A stretch of 64,000 bases of DNA from positions 186,001-250,000 of the forward strand of contig JAKTNV010000262.1 in assembly GCA_022747635.1 (NCBI GenBank), in the 5' to 3' direction. This DNA is from Hetaerina americana (taxonomy: Eukaryota > Arthropoda > Insecta > Odonata > Calopterygidae). The notes below the pieces were generated by a model that saw only the letters and a program-made list of their open reading frames with translations, did not search any database and was not told the DNA's origin. Position 1 is the first letter of the stretch, and each line of letters starts with the position of its first letter. Shown piece after piece: positions 12,981-21,050 of this stretch. Position numbers and translations under genes: made by a program.

Positions 12981-13085
12981 GCATTACTTCTATATCTTCA
13001 GAGGAAGACGGATTGTTTCCGTCGAAATATCAAGAAAATACGTGTGAGTGTTCTCTTTTTTTGTGTTTCTATATTATGTGTTAGT

Positions 13086-13088
<3 letters not shown>
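12980..13088 (+). mobile_element. PLE 5' terminal repeat (family 3)
   Basis: This segment carries a hammerhead-like motif (12999-13031), the box GTGTGAGTGTTC near 13040 and a T-rich tail ending in a TTTATATATA transition. It lies directly upstream of a (TA)n tract and then of a PLE coding fragment in the same orientation. That order fits the upstream copy of a PLE terminal repeat. Confidence 0.6.
12999..13031 (+). ncRNA. Hammerhead-like motif, family 3 (candidate)
   Basis: Core CAGAGGA (12999-13005; A for U at position 4), extra A13006, stem II GACGGA/TCCGTC (6 bp, loop TTGTT), GAAA (13024-13027), ATAT (13027-13030), C13031. Flanking TCTT (12995-12998) can pair with AAGA (13032-13035), giving a 4-bp stem I. 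This copy therefore supplies all three helices of the hammerhead plan, with the short stem III needing a dimer. Confidence 0.5.

Positions 13089-13149
<61 letters not shown>
13089..13149. repeat. (TA)n microsatellite
   Basis: Pure TA repeat followed by a short CA run, lying between the PLE terminal repeat and its coding fragment. Confidence 0.95.
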
Positions 13150-13151
<2 letters not shown>

Positions 13152-13161
13152 ACACACACAC

Positions 13162-13815
13162 ATCCGAAAACGGAATGAAAGTAGTGAACCTTTCGTCCGT
13201 GTCCCTCGACAATAGAGAGCTTTCGCTACTAAGTAAAGGCCTCTCCTTCTCCCCCACCCCTAGAACTAACCACGTTAACATCGTCACCGACACGTTAAAC
13301 TTCTGCCGGAATTTACGCTGGCACGCCCATTGGAAAACCTAGCCTTTCCCTTCGAACTCTCCCACCATTAACCCAGCACTTACCCGATTCCGTCCAGCCT
13401 CAGAAAACATACCCAATCCACTCCCATCAAACCACCAAATTGAAATCTTTATCAATCTCGTTCTGACAAAGATTTCCGATAAAATATTCAGAGATTCCTT
13501 TAAGCCACCAGATAACCTTTCCCCCTCTGAGAGACAAGCTCTCAGACGTTTAGCGTCAAACAAAGATATTATAATCACGACGGCGGACAAGGGGTCATCC
13601 GTTGTCTTGCTAAACAAAGATGAGTACGACGCTGAGGTATTTCGCCAAACAAGCGATCTTTCTTGCTATGCCCCCCTGCCCCAAGATCCAAACCCTTCAT
13701 ATCAAAAGGATATTCTCTCTTTTCTATCCAATTTTGGTCCCAAAGAAGGTCTCTCTCCCAAAGATGTATCCAATCTTTCGCCACCTAGTCCCAAGACCCC
13801 CCATTTACGGTGAAG
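13162..13815 (+). pseudogene. Penelope-like element, N-terminal coding fragment
   Basis: Translation from 13171 gives VVNLSSVSL then LSLLSKGLSFSPTP. It matches the layout VVNLSKCEI and LSLLNKGLKFAPAIP of the intact PLE at 59540-61987. A stop follows RWHAHWKT. After a frame change, the region at 13515-13700 reads ERQALRRLAS, ITTADKGSSVVLLNKDEYD and DPNPSYQKDI, the PLE block around the first reverse-transcriptase motif. The fragment ends near 13813 at PHLY, just before the GLPKLHK motif, so the palm domain is absent. It is a different and older family than the intact copy. Confidence 0.85.
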
Positions 13816-15209
13816 TATAGGCGAAATTTATTCTCTTGCGCGTTCTTTTATTTTTCATTGCCCTTAGGTCCTATTTGCACTTTTCAACCGTTGCACTCCA
13901 TATCGCACACGCCTCCCCGCATGTGTGGGGAGGAGCGGCCCTTAGGATTCGGCAGCTTGTCTCGTGTTTCCTCACCACCGTGGGTCTGGTCGTCGTCGTT
14001 GTGTTTCTTAAGGAGGCGGGATATTTTCTCTGATGTGCCCGCTACGCATGAGATGCTGCTAGCACACTGAAGGCTTCTCTTTGTTTCCGTTTCCTTTCCC
14101 TTTGTTTGGCTCACTGGTTGTTTTCTCCTTCTGCGAGGCGCTTATACATCTCCAAGGTGGTTTTCAAGACCTTTCTCCTAGAATAGCCGGCTCTTTTGGT
14201 GCCGGGTGCTTCCTTTCAGTAGGCATGCACCTGGTGCCGGAGATACAGCATGCCCCGTGAATGAGGGTGCTAACAAGCGACCCATCCCGAACTGGATTTT
14301 GATGAAAGAGATTGCAGACAAATGGCGGTCTGTATATGTCTTCTTTTCCCTAGAGGCTGAATGTCCTACGCACCCATCTCGTTCCTCTCGACCCGGACGT
14401 CGAGCAATGGCGGTAGGCCGTCTTTTTCTGTCTCCATTGTACATTTCATGGAGGAATACCGGCCGTTAATACTATTTCCTTACACAATGAAAACATTTAA
14501 ACATTCTTCCATATGTGGCAGTTGTTTTACTGTTGTTGATATCAATTTTCAATGAGAAAAAGCCAAGTTTTTTAATATTAAATTCATAGTGAACTCATTT
14601 TTCTTCGATTAAATTGCTAAAAAACAACGGAGGTTCATCAGCCAGGAATCGACAATTAAGTTGTTAAAATTGTGATAAATCTGTTTAACCAGCTAAAAAC
14701 AGAGCTAAAATTTCTTCATTTTCCTCAGTATTCGTTGGATCGTAATCCAAGTTCATAATATACACAACTTTCAAAATCATTTACCTCATAATAAAATCAA
14801 ATATCGAGAACGGAAAATTAACTAATATATTTCCTGCTGACAAACCGTTTAAATTATAAAAGAGCTTACATGCCAACTAAGACTTTCAATAAGCGAGTAA
14901 AAATCAAAGGAGCCATTTCAATACCTTTCTTCGTGCATTTGATCACTTCGCTAGCAAAACCGCCGGGCGTTAACTGAGAAGCAAAACTGGGACGAAGGAC
15001 AACGCACGGGACCAGCTGTAAGCAAGTCATGATTCCCGACTATCCGCTGCTAATCAAGTCAATAAAATAAGGGAGAGATTCCAAGGGGTAAAAAGAACGG
15101 AATAGCGATAGTAAAGGACTGAAGAGGAACCAGTGGGCAAGCGGAAAACGACGAAGAGGGGAAGCATACTATATATACGTAGAGGAGAAGAAATGGATAG
15201 GGTAAAACA

Positions 15210-15212
<3 letters not shown>
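13816..15212. other. No gene recognised
   Basis: The first part (13816-14460) is moderately GC-rich with open frames on both strands but no known motif. The rest is AT-rich. It could include unrecognised element sequence downstream of the truncated PLE. Confidence 0.4.
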
Positions 15213-15273
<61 letters not shown>

Positions 15274-15283
15274 CATATATATA
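15213..15283. repeat. (TA)n microsatellite
   Basis: TA repeat with two CATA interruptions at its right end. It borders a PLE-type palindrome. Confidence 0.95.
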
Positions 15284-15369
15284 AAGTTTCCATGTAGGCT
15301 TCCGCGGAGATTATTGATGTAGGAAGTGGTTCTTTCGGGTTTTCTTCCGCGTGTATCCATTTTTCGGAC

Positions 15370-15403
15370 GATATTTCGCCAACGTTCCAGTTGGCTTCCT
15401 CAG
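15370..15403 (-). ncRNA. Hammerhead-like motif, family 4, left arm (candidate)
   Basis: Mirror image of the right-arm motif: CUGAGGA is the complement of 15397-15403, GAAA the complement of 15374-15377, and the cleavage-position C is opposite G15370. All helices are the same as in the right arm, including stem I. Confidence 0.55.
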
Positions 15404-15424
15404 GTCCACTGAAGTCACTTCAGT

Positions 15425-15466
15425 GGACCTGAGGAAGCCAACTGGAACGTTGGCGAAATATCGTCC
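15425..15466 (+). ncRNA. Hammerhead-like motif, family 4, right arm (candidate)
   Basis: This is the best example. Core CUGAGGA (15429-15435) is a full match to CUGANGA. It is followed by an extra A15436, stem II GCCAAC/GTTGGC (6 bp, loop TGGAAC), GAAA (15455-15458), ATAT (15458-15461) and C15462. Stem I pairs GGAC (15425-15428) with GTCC (15463-15466). The only deviation from the hammerhead plan is the unpaired A before stem II. The 2-bp stem III would need dimerisation. Confidence 0.6.
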
Positions 15467-15510
15467 GAAAAATGGATACACGCGGAAGAAAACCCGAAAG
15501 AACCACTTCC

Positions 15511-15517
15511 TACATAC

Positions 15518-15548
<31 letters not shown>

Positions 15549-15561
15549 CATATATATATAC

Positions 15562-15654
<93 letters not shown>
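15511..15654. repeat. (TA)n microsatellite with CATA and TAATTA interruptions
   Basis: About 144 bases of TA repeat broken by evenly scattered C and one AATT. It joins the family 4 palindrome to the tail of the first tRNA-like repeat. Confidence 0.95.
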
Positions 15655-15655
<1 letters not shown>

Positions 15656-16056
15656 TCACATATACAGAAACAGATATAAGGAAAAGGGATAGGAACACAT
15701 ATAAAGGACGAACACAATAGAGGTGGGGAAGGCGGAATCGAACGGATCACAAGAGTAAAAATATTTCCTCAACCGGGACTCGAACACCGGATCTTTCCAC
15801 TTGCCGGGCGGATGCTCTTAACCACTTGATCTATCGAGGATAGTCAATTTACCCTGAGATCCGTGGGTCTAATATGTCGCCAAGCGCCCCGATTCTTTCA
15901 GCCAAGAGATTGCGTCAGGGGGCTGTTTCACCCACCAAAGGAGAAATAGACAATACACAAGGAAAGGAAAGGACAGTGGGTTAGAATTCATACAACATTA
16001 TACAGGAAAGGAACAGTGCGTTTCGTGGCACGCATAGCCAGAAGAAAGAGATGAGC
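15655..16056 (-). repeat. tRNA-like dispersed repeat (SINE-1), copy 1
   Basis: The copy contains a 75-nt tRNA-like domain (15766-15840, minus) in a longer conserved body. On the minus strand the order is a head with CGTGCCACGAAACGCACTG, a middle with CCCCCTGACGCAATCTCTTG, the tRNA-like domain, then TTCGTCCTTTATATGTG and TTTCTGTATATGTGAGTA at the tail. The tail passes into (TA)n. Unlike a usual SINE, the tRNA-like part sits in the middle, not at the head. Five copies occur in this window. Confidence 0.7.
15766..15840 (-). tRNA. tRNA-like domain of SINE-1 (not a functional tRNA gene)
   Basis: A 7-bp acceptor (TCCTCGA with TTGAGGA), a D arm, an anticodon arm TCCGC-CCGGCAA-GTGGA and a T arm with TTCGAGT are visible. 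In this copy the D stem has a GATC variant against GAGC. The anticodon position would read GGC (Ala-like), but base 33 is C rather than U. The T stem carries one bulged base. It is a repeat component with an internal Pol III-type promoter, not a tRNA gene. Confidence 0.55.
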
Positions 16057-16352
16057 TCTCTTGGCTGAAAGAATCGGGGCGCTTGGCGACATATTAGACC
16101 CACGGATCTCAGGGTAAATTGACTATCCTCGATAGCTCAAGTGGTTAAGAGCATCCGCCCGGCAAGTGGAAAGATCCGGTGTTCGAGTCCCGGTTGAGGA
16201 AATATTTTTACTCTTGTGATCCGTTCGATTCCGCCTTCCCCACCTCTATTGTGTTCGTCCTTTATATGTGTTCCTATCCCTTTTCCTTATATCTGTTTCT
16301 GTATATGTGAGTATTTATTCGCCGTTTGGCGGGATTTCGTGTTTGAATGTGT
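16055..16352 (+). repeat. SINE-1, copy 2 (5' truncated)
   Basis: It begins at TCTCTTGGCTG and so lacks the head of the repeat. It runs through the tRNA-like domain to the tail ATTCGCCGTTTGGCGGGATT and GTTTGAATGTGTA. Copy 1 lies immediately to the left in the opposite orientation, making a head-to-head pair. Its body is nearly identical to copy 3. Confidence 0.7.
16126..16200 (+). tRNA. tRNA-like domain of SINE-1, copy 2
   Basis: Acceptor TCCTCGA/TTGAGGA (7 bp with one G-T pair), D stem GCTC/GAGC, anticodon stem TCCGC/GTGGA around the loop CCGGCAA, and T loop TTCGAGT. The A-box word TAGCTCAAGTGG and the B-box word GTTCGAGTCC are intact. A bulged T in the T stem and C33 argue against a working tRNA. 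Confidence 0.6.
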
Positions 16353-16803
16353 ATTTGGCCAATGTGGCTCATCTCTTTCTTCTGGCTATGCGTGCCACGA
16401 AACGCACTGTTCCTTTCCTGTATAATGTTGTATGAATTCTAACCCACTGTCCTTTCCTTTCCTTGTGTATTGTCTATTTCTCCTTTGGTGGGTGAAACAG
16501 CCCCCTGACGCAATCTCTTGGCTGAAAGAATCGGGGCGCTTGGCGACATATTAGACCCACGGATCTCAGGGTAAATTGACTATCCTCGATAGCTCAAGTG
16601 GTTAAGAGCATCCGCCCGGCAAGTGGAAAGATCCGGTGTTCGAGTCCCGGTTGAGGAAATATTTTTACTCTTGTGATCCGTTCGATTCCGCCTTCCCCAC
16701 CTCTATTGTGTTCGTCCTTTATATGTGTTCCTATCCCTTTTCCTTATATCTGTTTCTGTATATGTGAGTATTTATTCGCCGTTTGGCGGGATTTCGTGTT
16801 TGA

Positions 16804-16808
<5 letters not shown>
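16353..16808 (+). repeat. SINE-1, copy 3 (longest)
   Basis: This copy has the longest head seen here, starting near TTTGGCCAATGTGGCTC. It continues through CACGAAACGCACTG, the tRNA-like domain and the ATTCGCCGTTTGGCGGGATT tail. The tail enters a 90-base (TA)n tract, beyond which a PLE terminal repeat begins on the minus strand. The same order recurs at 35395-35960. Confidence 0.7.
16583..16657 (+). tRNA. tRNA-like domain of SINE-1, copy 3
   Basis: Same as copy 2 over all 75 bases as far as I can read. A and B boxes are intact. Confidence 0.6.

Positions 16809-16897
<89 letters not shown>
16808..16897. repeat. (TA)n microsatellite
   Basis: Pure TA repeat of 90 bases between the SINE-1 tail and a PLE terminal repeat. 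Confidence 0.95.
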
Positions 16898-16902
<5 letters not shown>

Positions 16903-17006
16903 CTTCGAAATGGAACACTCTTCGGCGACGCACAAATATTTAAAAAACAGATTTAGATTATTAGAATATAGAAACACAAAGAAAGGACACTCACAATTTG
17001 CTATTT

Positions 17007-17037
17007 GACGTTTCGACAGCACGGCTGTCGTCTTCAG
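17007..17037 (-). ncRNA. Hammerhead-like motif, family 5 (candidate)
   Basis: On the minus strand: CUGAAGA (complement of 17031-17037), extra C, stem II GACAG/CTGTC (5 bp, loop CCGTG), GAAA, ACGU, C. The core is a full match to CUGANGA. Stem I is weak (two pairs). The motif sits between the polypyrimidine 3'UTR and the element end of a recognisable PLE, which ties the motif to PLEs directly. Confidence 0.55.
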
Positions 17038-17161
17038 AATGGCGTTCTCGGGGAAGAGCGGAGAGGATGTGCGGGGGAGAGGTGGGGGAGGGAGAGGTAA
17101 AGGGACCAATAGGAAATGAACAAGGGGGTGGGGGGGATATGTAGGCAGCCAATTGATGCAT

Positions 17162-17470
17162 TCAGTGGGCTTGGTTCAGCTCGGGCGGTTTGAATGATTG
17201 GGCCACCCAGATATGCGCCATCTCGCGGGTTCTCACCTCTATTATACTCGCAGATTTGGGAAGGATTTCAATCACCGAAACGGAGAAGCAGTCGTCAAAA
17301 GATTGATTGTGGGAAGCGGTGTGAGTAGGGATGGGATAATTAAGAAATGTGGTAGATTTGGTGGAATATCGGTGGTTATTCATGCGGAGGGAAAGTGCGG
17401 TCGTGCATTCGCCCACGTAGAAGGCAGGGCAGAAGTTACAGGAGAGGCGATATATGATGTTTTTTGAGGT
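17162..17470 (-). pseudogene. GIY-YIG endonuclease domain of truncated PLE
   Basis: The open stretch upstream of the stop at 17162 encodes TCTSKNIIYRLSC, AFYVGECTTALSLRMNNHR and a C-terminal part with DDCFSVSVIEILP. It corresponds to the GIY-YIG domain of the intact PLE (GVYEIRCDCGAIYIG then RSFSTRIGEHR). The first motif is changed from GVY to NIIY and the second to YVG. Upstream coding sequence needs a frame change, so the gene is broken. It belongs to a family distinct from the intact element at 59540-61987. Confidence 0.8.
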
Positions 17471-17825
17471 ACAGGTGGCGAGTGGTTGGGAGTTGGTACT
17501 GAGTGAGGGGGAGGGTCTTAAAAGATGACAGCATTTGCAGCGTGGGCGGTTGCATGGTTCGGATAGGCTGGGGGAGAGACGGGGGTGCTTGAAGTTGGAT
17601 TTGTGGACTTGAAAATGTCTCGCAAGTTCGACGGGCGTTTAAACGAAACAGAGGGACATTATGGGAATAAAAGTGATGTGGACTGAGTGCTATTTATAAT
17701 TGGGAAGAGGTCACGGATTAGATGTTTAATTTTGTGTGTTCCGGGGAAGAAAGTGGTGATAAGATTAGGGCATTTTGGGCGGTTTGGTTTGGGGAGGGGA
17801 GTGTATTGGGTTGACGGTTTGAAAT

Positions 17826-20321
17826 TCACTCAGCAATGTTTGCAACCCCTTGGCTGACTGACAAACTAAAGCTTGGTCATCAGCAAACCTGACTGATTTT
17901 AGAAATTCCCCGCCCACTTCCATTCCTACCTCCAGTTCTTCCCATGCCCCTTTAATCATTTCCTCTGCATACAGGTTGAACAGCAACGGTGATAATTAGC
18001 AACCCTGCCTTACACCTCATCCTAACACTGCCCAACCGGTCATTCCTTTCCCCACTCGCACCTGTGCCATCTGAGACATGTACAGGTTGCGGATTAGCCT
18101 CCTTTCCCTCCAGTATACTCCTTACTTTCTGCAATATACTCATCAGTTTTTCCAAGTTAACTGTATCAAAAGCTTTTTCGAAATCTTCGAATCAGGCGAA
18201 TACCTCCTGGTTGTTTTCTATATTCCTCTCAATTAACAATCTCATTACTGCAATGGCATCACGTGACTTCTCCCCTTCCTAAACCCAAACTGATCATCCC
18301 CTAAGTAATCATTTGCCCTACTCTCTATCCTTTCGTTTATGATTCTGAGAACAACTTTAGCTGCGTGGGATATCAAACCTATTGTTCTGTAGTCCTCATA
18401 TGATGTAGCATTTACCTTTTGCGGAATAGGAAATAAAACTGATCTCACAAAGTCTTCCGGACATATTCCTTCCTGATAAATAATACGAATCAGCCCTTAT
18501 AGCCTCTTCCTCCCACATTTTCCTAAGCCTTTTAAAAGTTCCGCGGGAAGTTATCCACCGCCACGGCCTTATTTAGTTTCATCTCCCTTAATGCCCTTCC
18601 TATCTCATTGTCTAGTATGCCTGGACCTAAGCTATCTTCCTCTACGTCATGTTCCTTTTCTATGTCTAGCTTTGTGGGACTAAGCTCTTTACTATACAGT
18701 TCTTCTATATATTCCTTCCATCTCTCTTGGATCTTCCCTGCGTCAACTATTACCTTACCCGCCTTATCTCTCACTGCTATCGTTGATATTTCTTTCTTAA
18801 TTCCCGATAAGGATTAAACTTGCTGTACAGCGCACCGATTTCACCCTTCCTCTGCAGACTTTCCATAACCGCGCACTGCGTCTTCCACCATGCTTCTTTT
18901 GTTTTATTTGCTGCCTGCCTCAATTTATTGTTTAATTCTTTGTACTTCAATTTGCCTGATTCTGCATTTACATTCTACCAATGTCTCCACTCATCCATCT
19001 TTGTAATCATCTCATCCGTGATCCATAGTTTTCTAGTCCTTTTAGTGTTAACGGTTCCAATAGTGTCTTTTGCGGCTTTAGATAACCCTTCCTTGATACC
19101 TTCCCATTTTTCTTCGATGGTACTTAGCTCTTTGCCATCCTCCATGATATCCTCTACCGCCTGTTTGTACTCCTTCCTTTTCAAACCATTTAATTATTCT
19201 ACATTCCATTTTCTGACTCGCCAACCATGACTTATTTTTTTAAAACAGACGGACATTTCATAACAACTAAATTGTGGTCAACCTCCGCATCCGCTCCCGG
19301 GAAGCTGTGCAAATTTATCACACTGTTCCTAAACCTGTGTCTAACAAGGATATAATCTAGCTGATACCTTCCTGAGTCACCTGGCATTTTCCATGTATAC
19401 CTGCGTTTTTTGTGGTGTCTAAACCAAGTGTTGCTGATGACTAACCCCTGCCTTCTACAGAACTCAACTGCTTTCTCCCCGCGGTCATTCCTCGTGCCTA
19501 AACCGTAGTCCCCGACCTCGTCACCATCTCTTCCTTCGCCTACCGTCGCATTCCAATCCTCCATCACTATCAAATATTTCCCTGTAAGAACACACGCGAT
19601 TATGTCCTCTAACTGATCGTATATCCTATCGACCTCTTCTTCCTTATGGTTGCTCGGTGGCATATATACTTGATTAATAACCAAGTTCGTCGGTTCTGCT
19701 TTTATCTCTGCTAGTAGTATTCTGTCCGTTACCTGCTTTATGTTGACTACGTTTCTTCCTACTTCTTCTTTTAATACTATGGTAACCCCTCGTTGGCTCT
19801 CGTCCTCGCCGCTGTATATTATTCTATAATTATCACTCCGGTAATCCCCGCTATCCTTCCATCTCACCTCGCATAGACCTAAAATATCTATTTTTTCCCT
19901 CTCTATCTCTCGCTTAATATTCTCCAGTTTCCCTGTCCTCATAATTGTCCTAGCATTCCACGTTCCTATTCTAACTAATTTGGTCTTCTTCTTCTGCGTC
20001 TTCTGACCTGCTGCTGCTGGTTTTCCCTTGCAAGGGTTTCGTGGGATGACGACCGCGGAAGCCCTGCCTCCCCCGTTGCCGGGCACGACAGATGGCCGAT
20101 TGGGCGAGCCCCGTAGTTGCCAGGACTCAAAATCTCTGTATAGTCCATCATGTAAATCTTGGGAATGATAATTGAGGTTGTTTCCCGTTGCCTTCCTCAA
20201 GGGTGTTTTTAACGTGACACCATCACTTACTGGCCGCCCCACTGGGGTCAGACGCCATTGCAGCCGCCTCACTGAGGAACAGACGCTGCGTGGACTACCT
20301 TTCGTCTGGCTCCTAACCTAG
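17826..20321 (-). mobile_element. RTE/BovB-like LINE, inverted 5' segment (endonuclease and partial RT)
   Basis: The minus strand carries part of the 5'UTR (20273-20321), an endonuclease domain (19232-20272), and reverse transcriptase sequence from about 18975 down to 17826, where it stops after SVRFADDQALVCQS and LLSEF. RT parts include KAGKVIVDAGKIQERWKEYIEELYS, FRKGR, ISHAAKVVLRIINERIESR and LYAEEMIKGAWEELEVGM, spread over three frames. Its 5' side meets a plus-strand 3' tail of the same family (20322-20447). The arrangement fits a twin-primed insertion with internal loss. Confidence 0.85.
19232..20272 (-). CDS. LINE endonuclease domain (apurinic-like, RTE type)
   Basis: A 346-codon open frame encodes an exonuclease-endonuclease-phosphatase type nuclease. 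Visible motifs in order are IGTWNARTI, LGLCEVRWKDSG, NQVYMPPSNHKEEEVD, MEDWNATVGEGRDGDE, YTWKMPGDSGRYQLDYILVR and AEVDHNLVVMKC. The catalytic-type residues are present: the N of TWNA, the E of CEVRW, D and N of DWNA, D of LDYI and the DH pair. Proteins of this kind are often mislabelled craniofacial development protein 2-like in insects. The frame ends at 19232 and the downstream RT is in other frames, so the full ORF is broken. The start used is an open-frame start in the 5' region; the real one may be downstream near QKKKTKLVRIGTW. It makes the first-strand nick for target-primed reverse transcription. Confidence 0.85.
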   Translation of the reverse strand: MRRLQWRLTPVGRPVSDGVTLKTPLRKATGNNLNYHSQDLHDGLYRDFESWQLRGSPNRPSVVPGNGGGRASAVVIPRNPCKGKPAAAGQKTQKKKTKLVRIGTWNARTIMRTGKLENIKREIEREKIDILGLCEVRWKDSGDYRSDNYRIIYSGEDESQRGVTIVLKEEVGRNVVNIKQVTDRILLAEIKAEPTNLVINQVYMPPSNHKEEEVDRIYDQLEDIIACVLTGKYLIVMEDWNATVGEGRDGDEVGDYGLGTRNDRGEKAVEFCRRQGLVISNTWFRHHKKRRYTWKMPGDSGRYQLDYILVRHRFRNSVINLHSFPGADAEVDHNLVVMKCPSVLKK

Positions 20322-20444
20322 CTGAAAAGAGACCTGATGTAGAGTAGGATGTTGGGTTTTGCTAGGGGCCACAAATTATTTAATTAGTAATTACGTCCAT
20401 CTAAAAACCTACCTTAACCGGCAGATTACCTAATAAAAATATAG

Positions 20445-20447
<3 letters not shown>
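20322..20447 (+). mobile_element. RTE-like LINE 3' tail
   Basis: The plus-strand words GGGGCCACAAATTATT, TTAGTAATTACGTCCATC and AACCTACCTTAACCGG match the 3' ends at 37965-38060, 46096-46165 and 49565-49665. It is joined directly to the 5' end of the minus-strand segment. It runs into a (TA)n tract. Confidence 0.8.

Positions 20448-20541
<94 letters not shown>
20448..20541. repeat. (TA)n microsatellite
   Basis: TA repeat of about 94 bases with one GTA interruption near the right end. Confidence 0.95.
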
Positions 20542-20631
20542 AGAAAAGGACACTCACACATACTATTTTATTTGTGTTCTGTTGTGCCGTCCTAATATTA
20601 TACTGCTCGTGTGAGTGTTTTCGTATAATTG
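20542..20631. mobile_element. PLE terminal tail remnant
   Basis: The left half (AGGACACTCACACATAC) is the reverse complement of a PLE tail box GTGTGAGTGTCCTTTT. The right half (TGCTCGTGTGAGTGTTTTC) resembles the outer part of the family 2 left arm at 12700-12730. CACTCACAC and GTGTGAGTG form a short inverted repeat. (TA)n flanks both sides. No hammerhead-like core is seen. Confidence 0.45.
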
Positions 20632-20669
20632 ATATATATATATATATATATATATAGATATATATATGA

Positions 20670-20702
<33 letters not shown>

Positions 20703-20704
20703 TG

Positions 20705-20782
<78 letters not shown>
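20632..20782. repeat. (TA)n with higher-order GATA and ATTA interruptions
   Basis: A TA tract with a unit of roughly 50 bases (ATTATATATATTGATATA then TA) repeated twice. Confidence 0.9.
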
Positions 20783-20786
<4 letters not shown>

Positions 20787-21050
20787 ATAAACACGGTATT
20801 CAACCCCAATGTCGGTTTAGTAGTTGATGGTAGAGATCACCCAGTACTAAGCCCTATACGGCGTGTGAAAATTCACACATCAGGGTAGGGGGGCCAGTTC
20901 CTTTCCCTGTCCCGGTTATGGTCTCCCAGGAAAACCTGGTACCCGAAAATCACTTAGCTTGTGTGGAGCTGCAGGTGCCCAGAGTGCCTCGGCCGGGAAT
21001 CGAACCCGGGACCCTCCGATAAGCAGTCCAACGCTCTACCCCCTGGATTA
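20783..21050 (-). repeat. tRNA-derived SINE (SINE-2)
   Basis: On the minus strand the head starts with CAGGGGGTAGAGCGTTGGAC (A-box region) and continues to a perfect T arm CCGGG-TTCGATT-CCCGG (B box). A body of about 170 bases follows, ending in a (TA)n tract. The anticodon loop would be CTGCTTA. The tRNA part at the head and the unrelated body are typical of a SINE. Its head abuts SINE-1 copy 4 at 21051 with no spacer. Confidence 0.7.

Larger units (their letters stand above)
15318..15514. mobile_element. 197-bp near-perfect palindrome: PLE-type inverted dimer (family 4)
   Basis: Two arms of about 98 bases are reverse complements around a single central base (15416). Each arm, read outward, contains a hammerhead-like motif and the same tail ending in CCCGAAAGAACC and ACTTCCTACAT. 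(TA)n tracts lie on both sides. No coding region is attached. The PLE assignment is by analogy with the inverted dimers at 12701-12934 and 35849-36107. Confidence 0.65.
16898..17825 (-). mobile_element. 5'-truncated Penelope-like element, C-terminal half and 3' end (family 5)
   Basis: Read on the minus strand from about 17820. Linker blocks CPNLITTFFPGTHKI and HLIRDLFPIINSTQSTSLLF come first, then FKRPSNLR (frame changed), a cysteine cluster EPCNRPRCKCC, and the GIY-YIG-type block NIIYRLSC, AFYVGECTTALSLRMNNH. The frame ends at 17162-17164. A polypyrimidine 3'UTR (CTCCCTCCCCCACCTCTCC) follows, then the hammerhead-like motif (17007-17037), the box TGTGAGTGTCC and a tail into (TA)n. The RT palm is missing. 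The left side of the coding part abuts a LINE, so one element was cut by the other or both by a rearrangement. Confidence 0.85.

Noticed and set aside
16126..16200. Functional tRNA-Ala gene
   Set aside because: Base 33 is C instead of U, the T stem has a bulge, and the same sequence recurs inside a longer repeat. It is a repeat component.
15500..16900. LTR retrotransposon or CRISPR-like array from regularly repeated units
   Set aside because: The repeats are SINE-1 copies and TA tracts of different orientation and length. No gag-pol motifs, primer-binding site or regular spacers are present.
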